Assembly (NCBI GenBank): GCA_024398125.1
Contig: JAKSJO010000025.1
Span: 1-36,410 of the forward strand
Direction of reading: 5' to 3'
DNA length: 36,410 nt
Source: Bacteroidales bacterium
GTDB lineage: Bacteria > Bacteroidota > Bacteroidia > Bacteroidales > UBA932
The notes under the pieces were generated by a model that was given only the letters and a program-made list of their open reading frames with translations, made no database searches and was not told where the DNA came from. Both the position numbers and the translations under genes were made by a program. Shown piece by piece: positions 24,457 to 32,426 of the stretch. Positions within the stretch are counted from its first letter, which is position 1; the number at the start of each line of letters is the position of its first letter.

Positions 24457-26526
24457 ATGCAGAAAGTCTACGATGTAATTGTAGTTGGTGGTGGCCATGC
24501 CGGTTGTGAAGCCGCTATGGCAGCTGCCGGTCTTGGTTCTTCTGTTCTCCTTGTCAGCATGGATTTGAATGGCTTTGCCAAGATGTCCTGCAACCCTGCA
24601 ATTGGTGGAATCGCAAAGGGTCAGATCGTAAGAGAGATAGATGCTCTTGGAGGTTACACAGGAATTGTTACTGACGCGTCCACCTTACAGTTTCGTATGC
24701 TTAATCGCTCAAAGGGCCCGGCAATGTGGAGTCCGCGAGCACAATGCGATAAAACCGTCTTTTCGCAGAATTGGCGTAAAATTCTTGAAACTAATTCAAA
24801 CATAGATATTTACGCGGATATTGCGACTTCTTTTCTCTTTGAGAATTCAAAAATCGTTGGAGTCTGTACAACCACAGGGGCAATTTTCAATTGTCAAACA
24901 CTTATTTTGACTGCTGGAACCTTCCTGAACGGAAAACTCTTCATCGGCCGCACCCAATTCGAAGGAGGTCGCATTGGCGAATTGTCTTCTTACGGTCTGA
25001 CCGAACAGCTTGTCGAGAGGGGAGTGCAGACTGCGAGGATGAAAACTGGTACGCCTCCTAGAATCGACATTAACTCCGTCAAACTTGATAATCTCGTAAG
25101 ACAAGAGGGAGATGTGCAGCCTGACAAGTTCTCGTTCCTTCCTTACCTTTCGACAGCCCAGAATGGAACTCCGCAGATGCCTTGTTTCATTCTTCATACC
25201 AATTCCAAGGTTCATGATATCCTTCGTTCAGGTTTTGAGGATTCTCCTCTCTTTACCGGAATGATCCATGGCAAAGGACCTCGCTACTGTCCAAGCATCG
25301 AAGACAAGCTAAGGGTATTTTCAGATAAGGATTCCCACCAGGTTTTCCTCGAACCGGAGGGTAGGGGAACGAATGAGTATTATCTCCAGGGTTTCTCGTC
25401 ATCCCTTCCTTTAAATATCCAACTTGATGCTCTCCATAGTATAGAAGGACTTGAGGATGTAAAGATTTTCAAGCCTGCTTATGCTGTTGAATATGATTAC
25501 TTCGATCCTACCTTCCTTAAGTCTACATTGGAATCGAAAGTAATTGACAATCTGTATCTTGCTGGTCAGGTTAACGGTACTACCGGTTACGAAGAGGCTG
25601 CAGCTCAAGGACTTATGGCTGGTATCAATGCTGCTTTGAAGGTTAAGGACAAAGATCCTTTCGTACTTGGTCGTGATCAGTCATATATTGGGGTTCTCAT
25701 TGATGACCTTATCACTAAGGGAGTAGACGAGCCATATAGAATGTTTACTTCAAGAGCCGAGTATCGCATTCTTCTAAGACAGGATAATGCCGACATCCGC
25801 CTTTCTCCGCTTTCATATCAGATAGGTCTTGCGGACAGTTTCCGTTATGACTTCACTATGAGAAAGTATGAAGAAGCTGATAGGTATGAGGCATTGTCAA
25901 ATTCAGTCAATTTAACAGCAAAGACTCTTAATCCATACCTTGAGTCTTTAGGTTCCACAGCTCTTTCTGATTCGAAGAAGATTTCAGATATAGCTTCTCG
26001 TCCAGAATTAAGTCTTTCAAATCTCTTGAATTTTGTTCCACGTGGAACAATGCTTAAGAATTCAATCGATCCTGAATTGCCTCTTCTTTCGGATAAGGAA
26101 GATTATTTGACAGTTCTTCAATCGAACGAGTTTGGTTCGGATCGTCTTTTGGATAATCAGGATTCCCTCAGTTTTGCTCATCTGGCACTTTCTTCAAACT
26201 GCTCGTATCCTTTGTCTCGACTTGATTTGTCTAAGGCGAATGATTCAATTGAATCCAATCTCCGAAATGAGATAGTACAGTCTGTTGAAGTTGCAATCAA
26301 ATATAAGGGTTATATTGAGCGGGAAAAGAAGGTGGCGGACAAGTTACATTCTCTTGAACGCCTTATTATTCCTGATAATTTTGACTTCGATAGGATACAG
26401 GGACTCTCTATTGAATGTCGCCAGAAGCTTAAGAGATACGCTCCAAAGACTATCGCTCAGGCTTCTCGTATTTCTGGAGTTTCACCTTCCGATATACAGG
26501 TTTTGCTCGTTTACGTCGGTAGATAA
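24457..26526 (+). CDS. mnmG: tRNA uridine-5-carboxymethylaminomethyl synthase MnmG with a lineage-specific insertion
   Basis: A 689-residue FAD enzyme which, with MnmE, modifies U34 of tRNAs reading two-family codons. FAD-binding [10 protein letters not shown] lies near the start, then [22 protein letters not shown] and [15 protein letters not shown]. The family is usually about 620-630 residues. Here about 84 residues separate RPELSLSNL from [16 protein letters not shown], where E. coli has about 16, so roughly 68 extra residues lie at about 526-600. The insertion is polar and serine-rich. A perfect parS-type palindrome is encoded at its very start (FVPRGTM, 26034-26049). Confidence 0.94.
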   Translation: MQKVYDVIVVGGGHAGCEAAMAAAGLGSSVLLVSMDLNGFAKMSCNPAIGGIAKGQIVREIDALGGYTGIVTDASTLQFRMLNRSKGPAMWSPRAQCDKTVFSQNWRKILETNSNIDIYADIATSFLFENSKIVGVCTTTGAIFNCQTLILTAGTFLNGKLFIGRTQFEGGRIGELSSYGLTEQLVERGVQTARMKTGTPPRIDINSVKLDNLVRQEGDVQPDKFSFLPYLSTAQNGTPQMPCFILHTNSKVHDILRSGFEDSPLFTGMIHGKGPRYCPSIEDKLRVFSDKDSHQVFLEPEGRGTNEYYLQGFSSSLPLNIQLDALHSIEGLEDVKIFKPAYAVEYDYFDPTFLKSTLESKVIDNLYLAGQVNGTTGYEEAAAQGLMAGINAALKVKDKDPFVLGRDQSYIGVLIDDLITKGVDEPYRMFTSRAEYRILLRQDNADIRLSPLSYQIGLADSFRYDFTMRKYEEADRYEALSNSVNLTAKTLNPYLESLGSTALSDSKKISDIASRPELSLSNLLNFVPRGTMLKNSIDPELPLLSDKEDYLTVLQSNEFGSDRLLDNQDSLSFAHLALSSNCSYPLSRLDLSKANDSIESNLRNEIVQSVEVAIKYKGYIEREKKVADKLHSLERLIIPDNFDFDRIQGLSIECRQKLKRYAPKTIAQASRISGVSPSDIQVLLVYVGR
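26034..26049. other. parS-type ParB-binding site inside mnmG
   Basis: TGTTCCACGTGGAACA is a perfect 16-bp palindrome identical to the parS form described in Pseudomonas and one symmetric change from the general consensus TGTTTCACGTGAAACA. It lies in the coding sequence at residues about 526-531. Confidence 0.75.
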
Positions 26527-26556
26527 GTATCAGTGTCCAATAAATCATTTAGTCAA

Positions 26557-26596
26557 ATAATAAAAGGATGTTCCACGTGGAACATCCTTTTATTAT
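26557..26596. other. parS-type site within a 40-bp perfect palindrome; also a terminator
   Basis: The core TGTTCCACGTGGAACA (26569-26584) is identical to the site in mnmG. It is extended on both sides by TAATAAAAGGA and its complement, so 26557-26596 is perfectly palindromic. The outer arms end in T-rich runs in both directions, so the hairpin can terminate both mnmG (+) and ruvA (-), whose stops are at 26526 and 26644. Confidence 0.8.
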
Positions 26597-26643
26597 GAAT
26601 ATTTCTTGTTTTGATAGGCTTACTATTTGGACTGAAATGTCGC

Positions 26644-27237
26644 TTAGAGCATCTTCAAAGCAGCTTTTATAATCTCTTCTACCTTCGCGGTAGGGTTGTC
26701 TTTCAGGATAGATTGGATGGCCTTGTTTACATTCGGCTTTGCAAAACCAAGCATCATGAGTGCTCTTGAAGCCTCTTCCACAGTCTCGCTGTCCGGAGTC
26801 TGAAGGAGAACTGTAGAACTGCTGCCTTCGCCCTTGGTTATCTTGTCCTTCAATTCAAGAATGAGCCTCTGGGCGCTCTTCAGTCCGATTCCCTTTACGC
26901 TCTTAATCTTTGCCACGTTCTCCGAAATAATGGCCTCCCTAAGTTCGTCCGAAGACATGGAAGAGAGCATTATCCTGGCAGAAGAAACACCCACGCCATT
27001 CACGCTGATGATGAGTTCGAACAAAGCTCGCTCATCCTTTGAAGCAAATCCATAATACACTTCGACTTCTTCCTTCTGGGAAACATGCTGGTGAATGTAG
27101 ATCTTCGCGATGTCCTGACCCTGAAGAGTATTGTAGGTCTGGATAGATATTTCGATACTGTAGCCTATTCCATGGTTGTCAATGACAACCTGGGTAGGGG
27201 AGAGTTCGGCAATTTTACCGCTGATATAATCGATCAT
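26644..27237 (-). CDS. ruvA: Holliday junction DNA-binding protein RuvA
   Basis: A 197-residue protein from ATG at 27237 (MIDYISGKIAELSPTQVVID); the upstream in-frame residues to 27270 lie before the predicted transcription start and are not family-like. It has an N-terminal OB fold with HQHVSQKEEVEVYYGF, tandem helix-hairpin-helix motifs (ISVNGVGVSSARIML and IKSVKGIGLKSAQRLILELK) and a C-terminal RuvB-binding domain. Tetramers hold the four-way junction for RuvB, which is encoded separately at 16750. Confidence 0.95.
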   Translation of the reverse strand: MIDYISGKIAELSPTQVVIDNHGIGYSIEISIQTYNTLQGQDIAKIYIHQHVSQKEEVEVYYGFASKDERALFELIISVNGVGVSSARIMLSSMSSDELREAIISENVAKIKSVKGIGLKSAQRLILELKDKITKGEGSSSTVLLQTPDSETVEEASRALMMLGFAKPNVNKAIQSILKDNPTAKVEEIIKAALKML

Positions 27238-27267
27238 GATAAGACGATAATTAAGAAAGACTGCTTG

Positions 27268-27275
27268 CAAAAATA
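27268..27275 (-). promoter_or_regulatory. -7 box for ruvA
   Basis: The minus strand reads TATTTTTG, matching TAnnTTTG. The start site would be near 27261, 24 bases before the ATG at 27237. This supports the shorter RuvA start. No -33 element is clear. Confidence 0.5.
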
Positions 27276-27309
27276 TGTCTTTTATATGTCAAATGAAAGC
27301 GAGATTTCT

Positions 27310-27317
27310 TAATTTTG
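27310..27317 (+). promoter_or_regulatory. -7 box for the sufS operon
   Basis: TAATTTTG fits TAnnTTTG, giving a start near 27323 and a 14-base leader to the sufS ATG at 27337. Confidence 0.5.
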
Positions 27318-27336
27318 TCCTCTTATTATAAAAGAC

Positions 27337-28560
27337 ATGAAGGTAGAGCAGATTAGAAAAGAGTTCCCATTACTCGAGGAAAAAGTATATGGCAAGCAGC
27401 TTGTCTATCTTGACAATGCTGCAACCATCCAGCGCCCTCGTTCAGTCGTAGAAAAGTGGAACGATCTTACTCTCCATTGCAACTCAAACCTCCATCGTGC
27501 GGTTCACAAGATTGCCGCTGATGCGACAGAAGAATACGAGACAACACGAGATGCCGTACGGGATTTCCTCAATGCCGAATCACGCCAGGAAATCATTTTC
27601 ACGTCAGGAGCAACTGCATCAATCAATCTAGTTGCCTTCTCTTTCGGTGAAGCATTCGTAAAGGAAGGTGACGAGATCATAGTTGCAGAGAGCGAACATC
27701 ATTCCAACATCGTCCCTTGGCAGATGATGTGCAATCGAAAGAAAGCATCAATCAAGGTCCTGCCAGTTGACGACAGCGGCTGCCTCTGCATAGACCGGCT
27801 CGAAAATCTCATTACCGATAAAACCAGGCTGATAGCTGTTGCACAGATATCGAACGTTCTAGGTGTACGCAATCCGATCAAGGAAGTCGTAAGGATTGCC
27901 CATTCTCACGGAGTGAAGGTCCTCGTCGACGGAGCCCAGGGAGTGGTCCACGACGGAGCCGATGTACGCGACCTTGACTGTGATTTCTACGCATTCTCCG
28001 GCCATAAGGTCTATGCTGCGCCGGGCACAGGCGTTCTTTACGGCAAGAAAGAAATTCTCGACCAGATGCCTCCATACATGGGTGGTGGAGAGATGATAGC
28101 GAAAGTTAAGTTCAGCGGAACCACATATGCTCCGCTTCCCGGAAAATACGAAGCCGGCACCCAGAACATGGCCGGAACTCCGACCCTCAAGCCTGCGTTG
28201 GAAATGGCAAAGTCTTTGAAAGACAAAGAGATAAGCGAATATCACGAGCAGCTCACCGCATTTGTCCTCGATGCTCTTGAGAGCAATCCGAAGATTCATC
28301 TTTACGGCAATCCGGAGGACAGGTCGACAAAGACGTCCATCTTCTCCTTTACAATGGAAGGTGTTCATCATGAGGACCTTGCGCTGATTCTCGACAAGAT
28401 GGGCATAGCTGTAAGATCCGGACAGATGTGTGCGGAACCGCTCATGGACAGGTTCGGCGTTACCGGAATGCTGCGCGCTTCATTCGCGCATTACAACACC
28501 ATGGAGGAGGCCGCCTACTTCATCAAAAGCCTTGACAAGGCTGCATCAATGCTTCTATAG
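27337..28560 (+). CDS. sufS: Cysteine desulfurase SufS
   Basis: A 407-residue PLP enzyme that takes sulfur from L-cysteine for Fe-S cluster assembly. PLP-site features are SEHHSNIVPWQ, VDGAQGVVH and the Schiff-base lysine in FSGHKVYAAPG. The persulfide cysteine is in RSGQMCAEPLMDRFG; the usual RTGHHCAQP is changed to SGQM just before the Cys. It heads a compact cluster with sufE (2-base gap), a DUF59 protein and folK. sufB, sufC and sufD are not in the window. Confidence 0.95.
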   Translation: MKVEQIRKEFPLLEEKVYGKQLVYLDNAATIQRPRSVVEKWNDLTLHCNSNLHRAVHKIAADATEEYETTRDAVRDFLNAESRQEIIFTSGATASINLVAFSFGEAFVKEGDEIIVAESEHHSNIVPWQMMCNRKKASIKVLPVDDSGCLCIDRLENLITDKTRLIAVAQISNVLGVRNPIKEVVRIAHSHGVKVLVDGAQGVVHDGADVRDLDCDFYAFSGHKVYAAPGTGVLYGKKEILDQMPPYMGGGEMIAKVKFSGTTYAPLPGKYEAGTQNMAGTPTLKPALEMAKSLKDKEISEYHEQLTAFVLDALESNPKIHLYGNPEDRSTKTSIFSFTMEGVHHEDLALILDKMGIAVRSGQMCAEPLMDRFGVTGMLRASFAHYNTMEEAAYFIKSLDKAASMLL

Positions 28561-28562
28561 AC

Positions 28563-28982
28563 ATGGAAACCAGAAGTTTAAAAGAAATACAGCAGGACAT
28601 CATCGACGAATTCTCAATGTTCGACGAATGGCTTGACAAATACGAATACCTGATTGATCTCGGAAAGAATCTCGACGCATATCCAGAGGCTCTCAAGACC
28701 GATGATCGTCTCATAAAAGGGTGTCAGTCAAGAGTTTGGCTTGATTGCAAGACCGAAGACGGAAAGCTGGTCTTCATTGCGGACAGCGATGCGATCATCA
28801 CAAAGGGAATCATTTCGCTGCTCATCTCGGTCTATTCCGGAAGGACAGCGGAGGAGATTGCTTCCGACGACTTTTCATTCCTCGACCAGATCGGACTCAA
28901 GGAAAACCTCTCGCCAACCCGCGCCAACGGACTCGTATCTATGATCGAGACAATCAGGAAAGCAGCAACTGAACGCAAGTAG
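28563..28982 (+). CDS. sufE: Sulfur acceptor protein SufE
   Basis: A 139-residue partner of SufS. The acceptor cysteine lies in the conserved loop IKGCQSRVWLD (about residue 51), which takes the persulfide from SufS, and the C-terminal ENLSPTRANGLVSMIETIR is family-typical. It starts 2 bases after the sufS stop, so expression is tightly coupled. Confidence 0.94.
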   Translation: METRSLKEIQQDIIDEFSMFDEWLDKYEYLIDLGKNLDAYPEALKTDDRLIKGCQSRVWLDCKTEDGKLVFIADSDAIITKGIISLLISVYSGRTAEEIASDDFSFLDQIGLKENLSPTRANGLVSMIETIRKAATERK

Positions 28983-28986
28983 AATC

Positions 28987-29355
28987 ATGAACGAAAACAA
29001 CAACGAAGTACTTACCGCAGAAGATGTCAAGGAACTGGCACCTTACTACGATAATGTCATAATGGCAATCAGACAGGTCTACGACCCTGAAATCCCTGTC
29101 AATGTCTATGACCTTGGACTCATCTATGAGCTCAACATCAAGAAGACCAAGGATGTCTTCATCAAGATGACCTTTACCTCGCCGACCTGTCCTATGGCCG
29201 ACGAAGTGCTCGCGGAGGTAAAGCGCAGCGTAGAGGACGTTCCGGGCATCAATTCTTGTGAGATCGAGCTTGTATTCGAGCCACAGTGGGACCAGAGCAT
29301 GCTTTCCGATGAGGCAAGGGTCATCCTCGGATTCGATCCTGAAATCTCAGACTAG
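28987..29355 (+). CDS. DUF59/MIP18-family Fe-S assembly factor (SufT-like)
   Basis: A 122-residue protein of the MIP18/PaaD family. It has the signature DPEIPVNVYDLGLIYELNIK followed by TFTSPTCPMADEV, whose cysteine is thought to act in metal-sulfur cluster handling. It starts 4 bases after sufE, which supports a role as a carrier or maturation factor in the same pathway. SufT-like is the best description, but orthology to SufT proper is not proved. Confidence 0.88.
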   Translation: MNENNNEVLTAEDVKELAPYYDNVIMAIRQVYDPEIPVNVYDLGLIYELNIKKTKDVFIKMTFTSPTCPMADEVLAEVKRSVEDVPGINSCEIELVFEPQWDQSMLSDEARVILGFDPEISD

Positions 29356-29358
29356 GAC

Positions 29359-29374
29359 TGTTCCATGTAGAACA
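29359..29374. other. Degenerate parS-like site
   Basis: TGTTCCATGTAGAACA differs from the two perfect sites at 26034 and 26569 in two of 16 positions (CACGTG to CATGTA) and ends directly at the folK ATG. It may be a weaker ParB site or a decayed copy. Confidence 0.4.
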
Positions 29375-29860
29375 ATGGCATTCGTCAGCGTATATTTCTC
29401 ACTTGGGACCAACATGGGCCGGCGCGAAGAAAACATTTCACGCGCCCTCACGATGCTGGACGAAGCCATGGGCTGCCATTGGACAGCACTCTCGCACATC
29501 ATCGAAACCCGTTCCTGGGGGTTCTCCGGCCCGAAATTCCTGAACGCTGCCGTCATGTACCGCATCTTCCGTCAGCCTGTTTCGGCGGAGCAGCAGGCGC
29601 TTGACCTGCTGGACATGGTAAAGTCGATCGAAGCTAGGATGGGCAGGGAAGTATCTCCGATCTTCAATCCCGAAACGGGCGAACGGATATACGAGAACCG
29701 CATCATCGACATCGACATACTCTTTTTCGGCGATGAGAGAATAGACAATCCGCGGCTAACTATACCTCACAAACTGATTGCAGAGCGCGATTTTGTCCTT
29801 TTTCCGCTGAGGGAGATAGCCAAACCCTCGCTCAAGACGGCTTTCCCGGAGTATTTCTAG
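29375..29860 (+). CDS. folK: 2-amino-4-hydroxy-6-hydroxymethyldihydropteridine diphosphokinase
   Basis: A 161-residue folate-pathway enzyme that pyrophosphorylates 6-hydroxymethyl-7,8-dihydropterin. It begins FSLGTNMGRREENISRAL. The ATP/Mg site is IIDIDILFFGDERIDNPRL, followed by IPHKLIAERDFVLFPL, all standard HPPK motifs. The ATG at 29375 is chosen because the SLGTN motif begins near residue 8; the frame is open upstream only through the preceding gene. Confidence 0.93.
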   Translation: MAFVSVYFSLGTNMGRREENISRALTMLDEAMGCHWTALSHIIETRSWGFSGPKFLNAAVMYRIFRQPVSAEQQALDLLDMVKSIEARMGREVSPIFNPETGERIYENRIIDIDILFFGDERIDNPRLTIPHKLIAERDFVLFPLREIAKPSLKTAFPEYF

Positions 29861-29902
29861 AAGCTGTTCCGAATTATTCGACAACTTCTCGAACAAAATG
29901 AC

Positions 29903-29910
29903 TAAATTTG
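29903..29910 (+). promoter_or_regulatory. -7 box for glyS
   Basis: TAAATTTG matches TAnnTTTG. The predicted start is near 29917, leaving a leader of about 57 bases before the ATG at 29974. The in-frame ATG at 29908 would lie inside the promoter, which favours the later start. Confidence 0.5.
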
Positions 29911-29973
29911 CCGCTCCAATGGGACGCCGTCCCGGATACAGCAAAAACAAAAGAAAATCAAACAGATAACGAT

Positions 29974-31512
29974 ATGACTCAAGATGAACTTTTCAAAGTG
30001 CTCGTAGCTCACTGCAAGGAGTACGGATTCATTTTCCCTTCCAGCGAGATCTACGACGGACTCGCAGCCGTTTATGACTACGGCCAGATGGGTTCAGAGC
30101 TTAAGACCAACATCAAGCAGTATTGGTGGAACGCCATGACCCGCCTGAATGAAAACATCGTCGGCATCGACTCATGTATCTTCATGCACCCAAAGATCTG
30201 GGAGGCTTCAGGCCATGTCGGCGCATTCAACGACCCGCTCATCGACAACAAGGACTCAAAGAAGAGATACCGCGCAGACGTTCTTATCGAGGACTACCTC
30301 GGAAAGATCGAGGAAAAGATGAACAAGGAGGTCGAGAAAGGCCGCAAGAAGTTCGGCGAGAACTTCGACGAGGAGCAGTTCCGCGCAACCAACCCTAACG
30401 TTCTCCGCGAAAAGGCAAAGTATGAGGCTGTACACAACCGCTTCAAGGCTGCCGAGGAGGCAAGCGACTTCAACGAGTACCGCCAGATCATCATCGACTG
30501 CGGCATCGTATGTCCTATCAGCGGAACCTGCAACTGGACAGAAGTACGCCAGTTCAACCTCATGTTCAGTACCTCAATGGGCAGCACCGCAGACGGCGCA
30601 AGCACCATCTATCTCCGTCCGGAGACAGCTCAGGGTATCTTCGTGAACTACCTCAACGTCCAGAAGACCGGCCGCATGAAGATTCCTTTCGGTATCGCAC
30701 AGATCGGAAAGGCCTTCAGAAACGAGATCGTTGCCCGCCAGTTCATCTTCCGTATGAGAGAGTTCGAGCAGATGGAGATGCAGTTCTTCATCAAGCCTGG
30801 TACAGAGCTTGACTGGTTCGCACAGTGGAAGAAGAACCGTATGGCATGGCACGTAAACCTCGGCATGGGCGCTGAGAACTATCGTTTCCACGATCACGAG
30901 AAGCTCGCACACTACGCAAACGCAGCTACCGATATCGAGTTCAAGTTCCCATTCGGCTTCAAGGAGCTCGAGGGTATCCACTCAAGAACCGACTTCGATC
31001 TTGGCAACCACCAGAAGTTCTCAGGCAAGAAGATCCAGTACTTCGACCCAGAGAGCGGCGAGAGCTACACTCCATACGTAGTCGAGACATCCATCGGTGT
31101 CGACAGAATGGTGCTCGCAGTGCTTTCAAACTCATACAAGGAGGAGGCACTCGAGAACGGCGAGACCCGCGTAGTCCTCTCTATCCCTGCTCCTATCGCA
31201 CCTGTAAAGGCAGCTGTGATGCCACTCGTAAAGAAGGACGGCCTTCCTGAGCTCGCGCGCGAGATCCTCAAGGACCTCAAGTTCGATTTCAACTGCCAGT
31301 ATGACGAGAAGGACTCAATCGGAAAGCGCTATCGTCGCCAGGATGCAATCGGAACCCCATTCTGCATCACTGTAGACCATGATTCACTCGTTGACCACTG
31401 CGTGACCGTACGCGACCGCGACACCATGCAGCAGGAAAGAATTCCTATCGCTGAGCTCAGAAACCTCATCGACAAGAAGGTGAACATGAACAATCTTCTC
31501 AGAAACCTCTAG
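29974..31512 (+). CDS. glyS: Glycyl-tRNA synthetase (dimeric, class IIA type)
   Basis: A 512-residue enzyme that charges tRNA-Gly, of the single-chain alpha2 type (archaeal/eukaryotic-like) used by Bacteroidota. Motif 2 and neighbours are seen in TIYLRPETAQGIFVNYLNV and IGKAFRNEIVARQFIFRMREFE. Motif 3 is VETSIGVDRMVLAVL. The C-terminal anticodon-binding domain starts about residue 400 (IAPVKAAVMPLVKK). Its TAG stop overlaps the stop of the convergent gene within CTAG at 31509-31512, and no terminator is visible. Confidence 0.95.
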   Translation: MTQDELFKVLVAHCKEYGFIFPSSEIYDGLAAVYDYGQMGSELKTNIKQYWWNAMTRLNENIVGIDSCIFMHPKIWEASGHVGAFNDPLIDNKDSKKRYRADVLIEDYLGKIEEKMNKEVEKGRKKFGENFDEEQFRATNPNVLREKAKYEAVHNRFKAAEEASDFNEYRQIIIDCGIVCPISGTCNWTEVRQFNLMFSTSMGSTADGASTIYLRPETAQGIFVNYLNVQKTGRMKIPFGIAQIGKAFRNEIVARQFIFRMREFEQMEMQFFIKPGTELDWFAQWKKNRMAWHVNLGMGAENYRFHDHEKLAHYANAATDIEFKFPFGFKELEGIHSRTDFDLGNHQKFSGKKIQYFDPESGESYTPYVVETSIGVDRMVLAVLSNSYKEEALENGETRVVLSIPAPIAPVKAAVMPLVKKDGLPELAREILKDLKFDFNCQYDEKDSIGKRYRRQDAIGTPFCITVDHDSLVDHCVTVRDRDTMQQERIPIAELRNLIDKKVNMNNLLRNL

Positions 31513-32345
31513 AAGACGAATCTGGCCTGAACAGGGAAGTGGCTTGAGATAAAGTTTCTCTCGTAGTAAGGCTTATCGATAGTGGAGAACTCCACACAGG
31601 AACTGAAACCGTTGTACCAGATATGGTCGACGGTTTCATTCTTTCTGCCCCAACCGTTGTAGCTGTGCTTGCTGTCGCTCGCGGCGGCAGTCGAACGTGC
31701 ATCCTTCATTGAAGCGCGGATACCGGAAAGCTCCGAAGAGCCTGCCGCGATGCGGAAATCGCCCGCGAGCACGAACGGAAGCGACTCTTTGTTGATTTCT
31801 GCGATTTTTGACATGATCAGTTCAGCTGAAGCCTGCTGAGCCTCGCTGCCTTCGGCACAGAGCTGAACGTTTACGACCAGGAAACGCTGGCCGCTTTTCT
31901 TTTTCTTCAGGATGGCCCAGGTGACGCTGTTTGTTTCGCCCGAACTCCAGCACTCCGAAGGCTTGTCCGGGGTCTCAGACAGCCAGAATGTACCCCATTT
32001 GCCCGCCGAAAAGCTCTTTGACTTGAAATAGATGGCGGTGGACTCCCCCTTCTTCTTTCCGTCCTGCTCGCCTACGCCCACATGACTGTACTGGACCATG
32101 ACCTGATTGAGATAGCCCAGCTGGTCAGGCATCGCCTCCTGGAGACAGAATACGTCCGGCTTGACATCATCAATCATCATTGCACTTGCAGGATACCTGT
32201 ATTCCCATGAATTTGTGCCGTCCTTGGATTCGCTGTTGCGGATGTTGTACGACATGATGCTGACACCTGCAGGCTGGTCCTTGGGACCCGCGTACGAAGG
32301 AAAGGCGCAAAGCAGCGCAGAGAGTATGAGGATGAGTTTCTTCAT
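31509..32345 (-). CDS. Secreted endonuclease/exonuclease/phosphatase-family protein with altered active site
   Basis: A 278-residue protein from ATG at 32345, with signal peptide MKKLILILSALLCAFPSYA. The EEP (DNase I-like) fold is clear from VSIMSYNIRNSE, DVFCLQEAMPDQLGYLNQ, GTFWLSETPDKPSECW and the end ISSHFPVQARF. Active-site positions differ from the family: the usual NTHxDH is VNVQLCAEG, GDFN is GDFR, and SDH is SSH. The metal-binding Glu of QE and the last His remain. By knowledge of DNase I, the general-base His, the GDFN Asn and the SDH Asp are needed for phosphoester cleavage, so this may be a non-catalytic or changed-function member. Codon use and frame are intact. Confidence 0.82.
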   Translation of the reverse strand: MKKLILILSALLCAFPSYAGPKDQPAGVSIMSYNIRNSESKDGTNSWEYRYPASAMMIDDVKPDVFCLQEAMPDQLGYLNQVMVQYSHVGVGEQDGKKKGESTAIYFKSKSFSAGKWGTFWLSETPDKPSECWSSGETNSVTWAILKKKKSGQRFLVVNVQLCAEGSEAQQASAELIMSKIAEINKESLPFVLAGDFRIAAGSSELSGIRASMKDARSTAAASDSKHSYNGWGRKNETVDHIWYNGFSSCVEFSTIDKPYYERNFISSHFPVQARFVF

Positions 32346-32353
32346 AATATTCG

Positions 32354-32361
32354 TATCTTTG
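32354..32361 (+). promoter_or_regulatory. -7 box for the ThiL-like gene
   Basis: TATCTTTG matches TAnnTTTG with a start near 32368 and a leader of about 59 bases. It overlaps the transcribed leader of the divergent gene at 31509-32345. Confidence 0.45.
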
Positions 32362-32385
32362 TGAGTCGAAGCCGTCAAGGCTCGC

Positions 32386-32417
32386 CAAAAATAGAAAGAT
32401 TACACGGAATAGACAAA
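32386..32417 (-). promoter_or_regulatory. Promoter of the EEP-family gene
   Basis: On the minus strand TTTG (32414-32417) and TATTTTTG (32386-32393) are 20 bases apart, a good Bacteroides-type promoter. The start near 32380 gives a leader of about 35 bases. It lies downstream of the opposing ThiL-like start, so the two transcripts overlap at their 5' ends. Confidence 0.6.
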
Positions 32418-32426
32418 AATACGACC

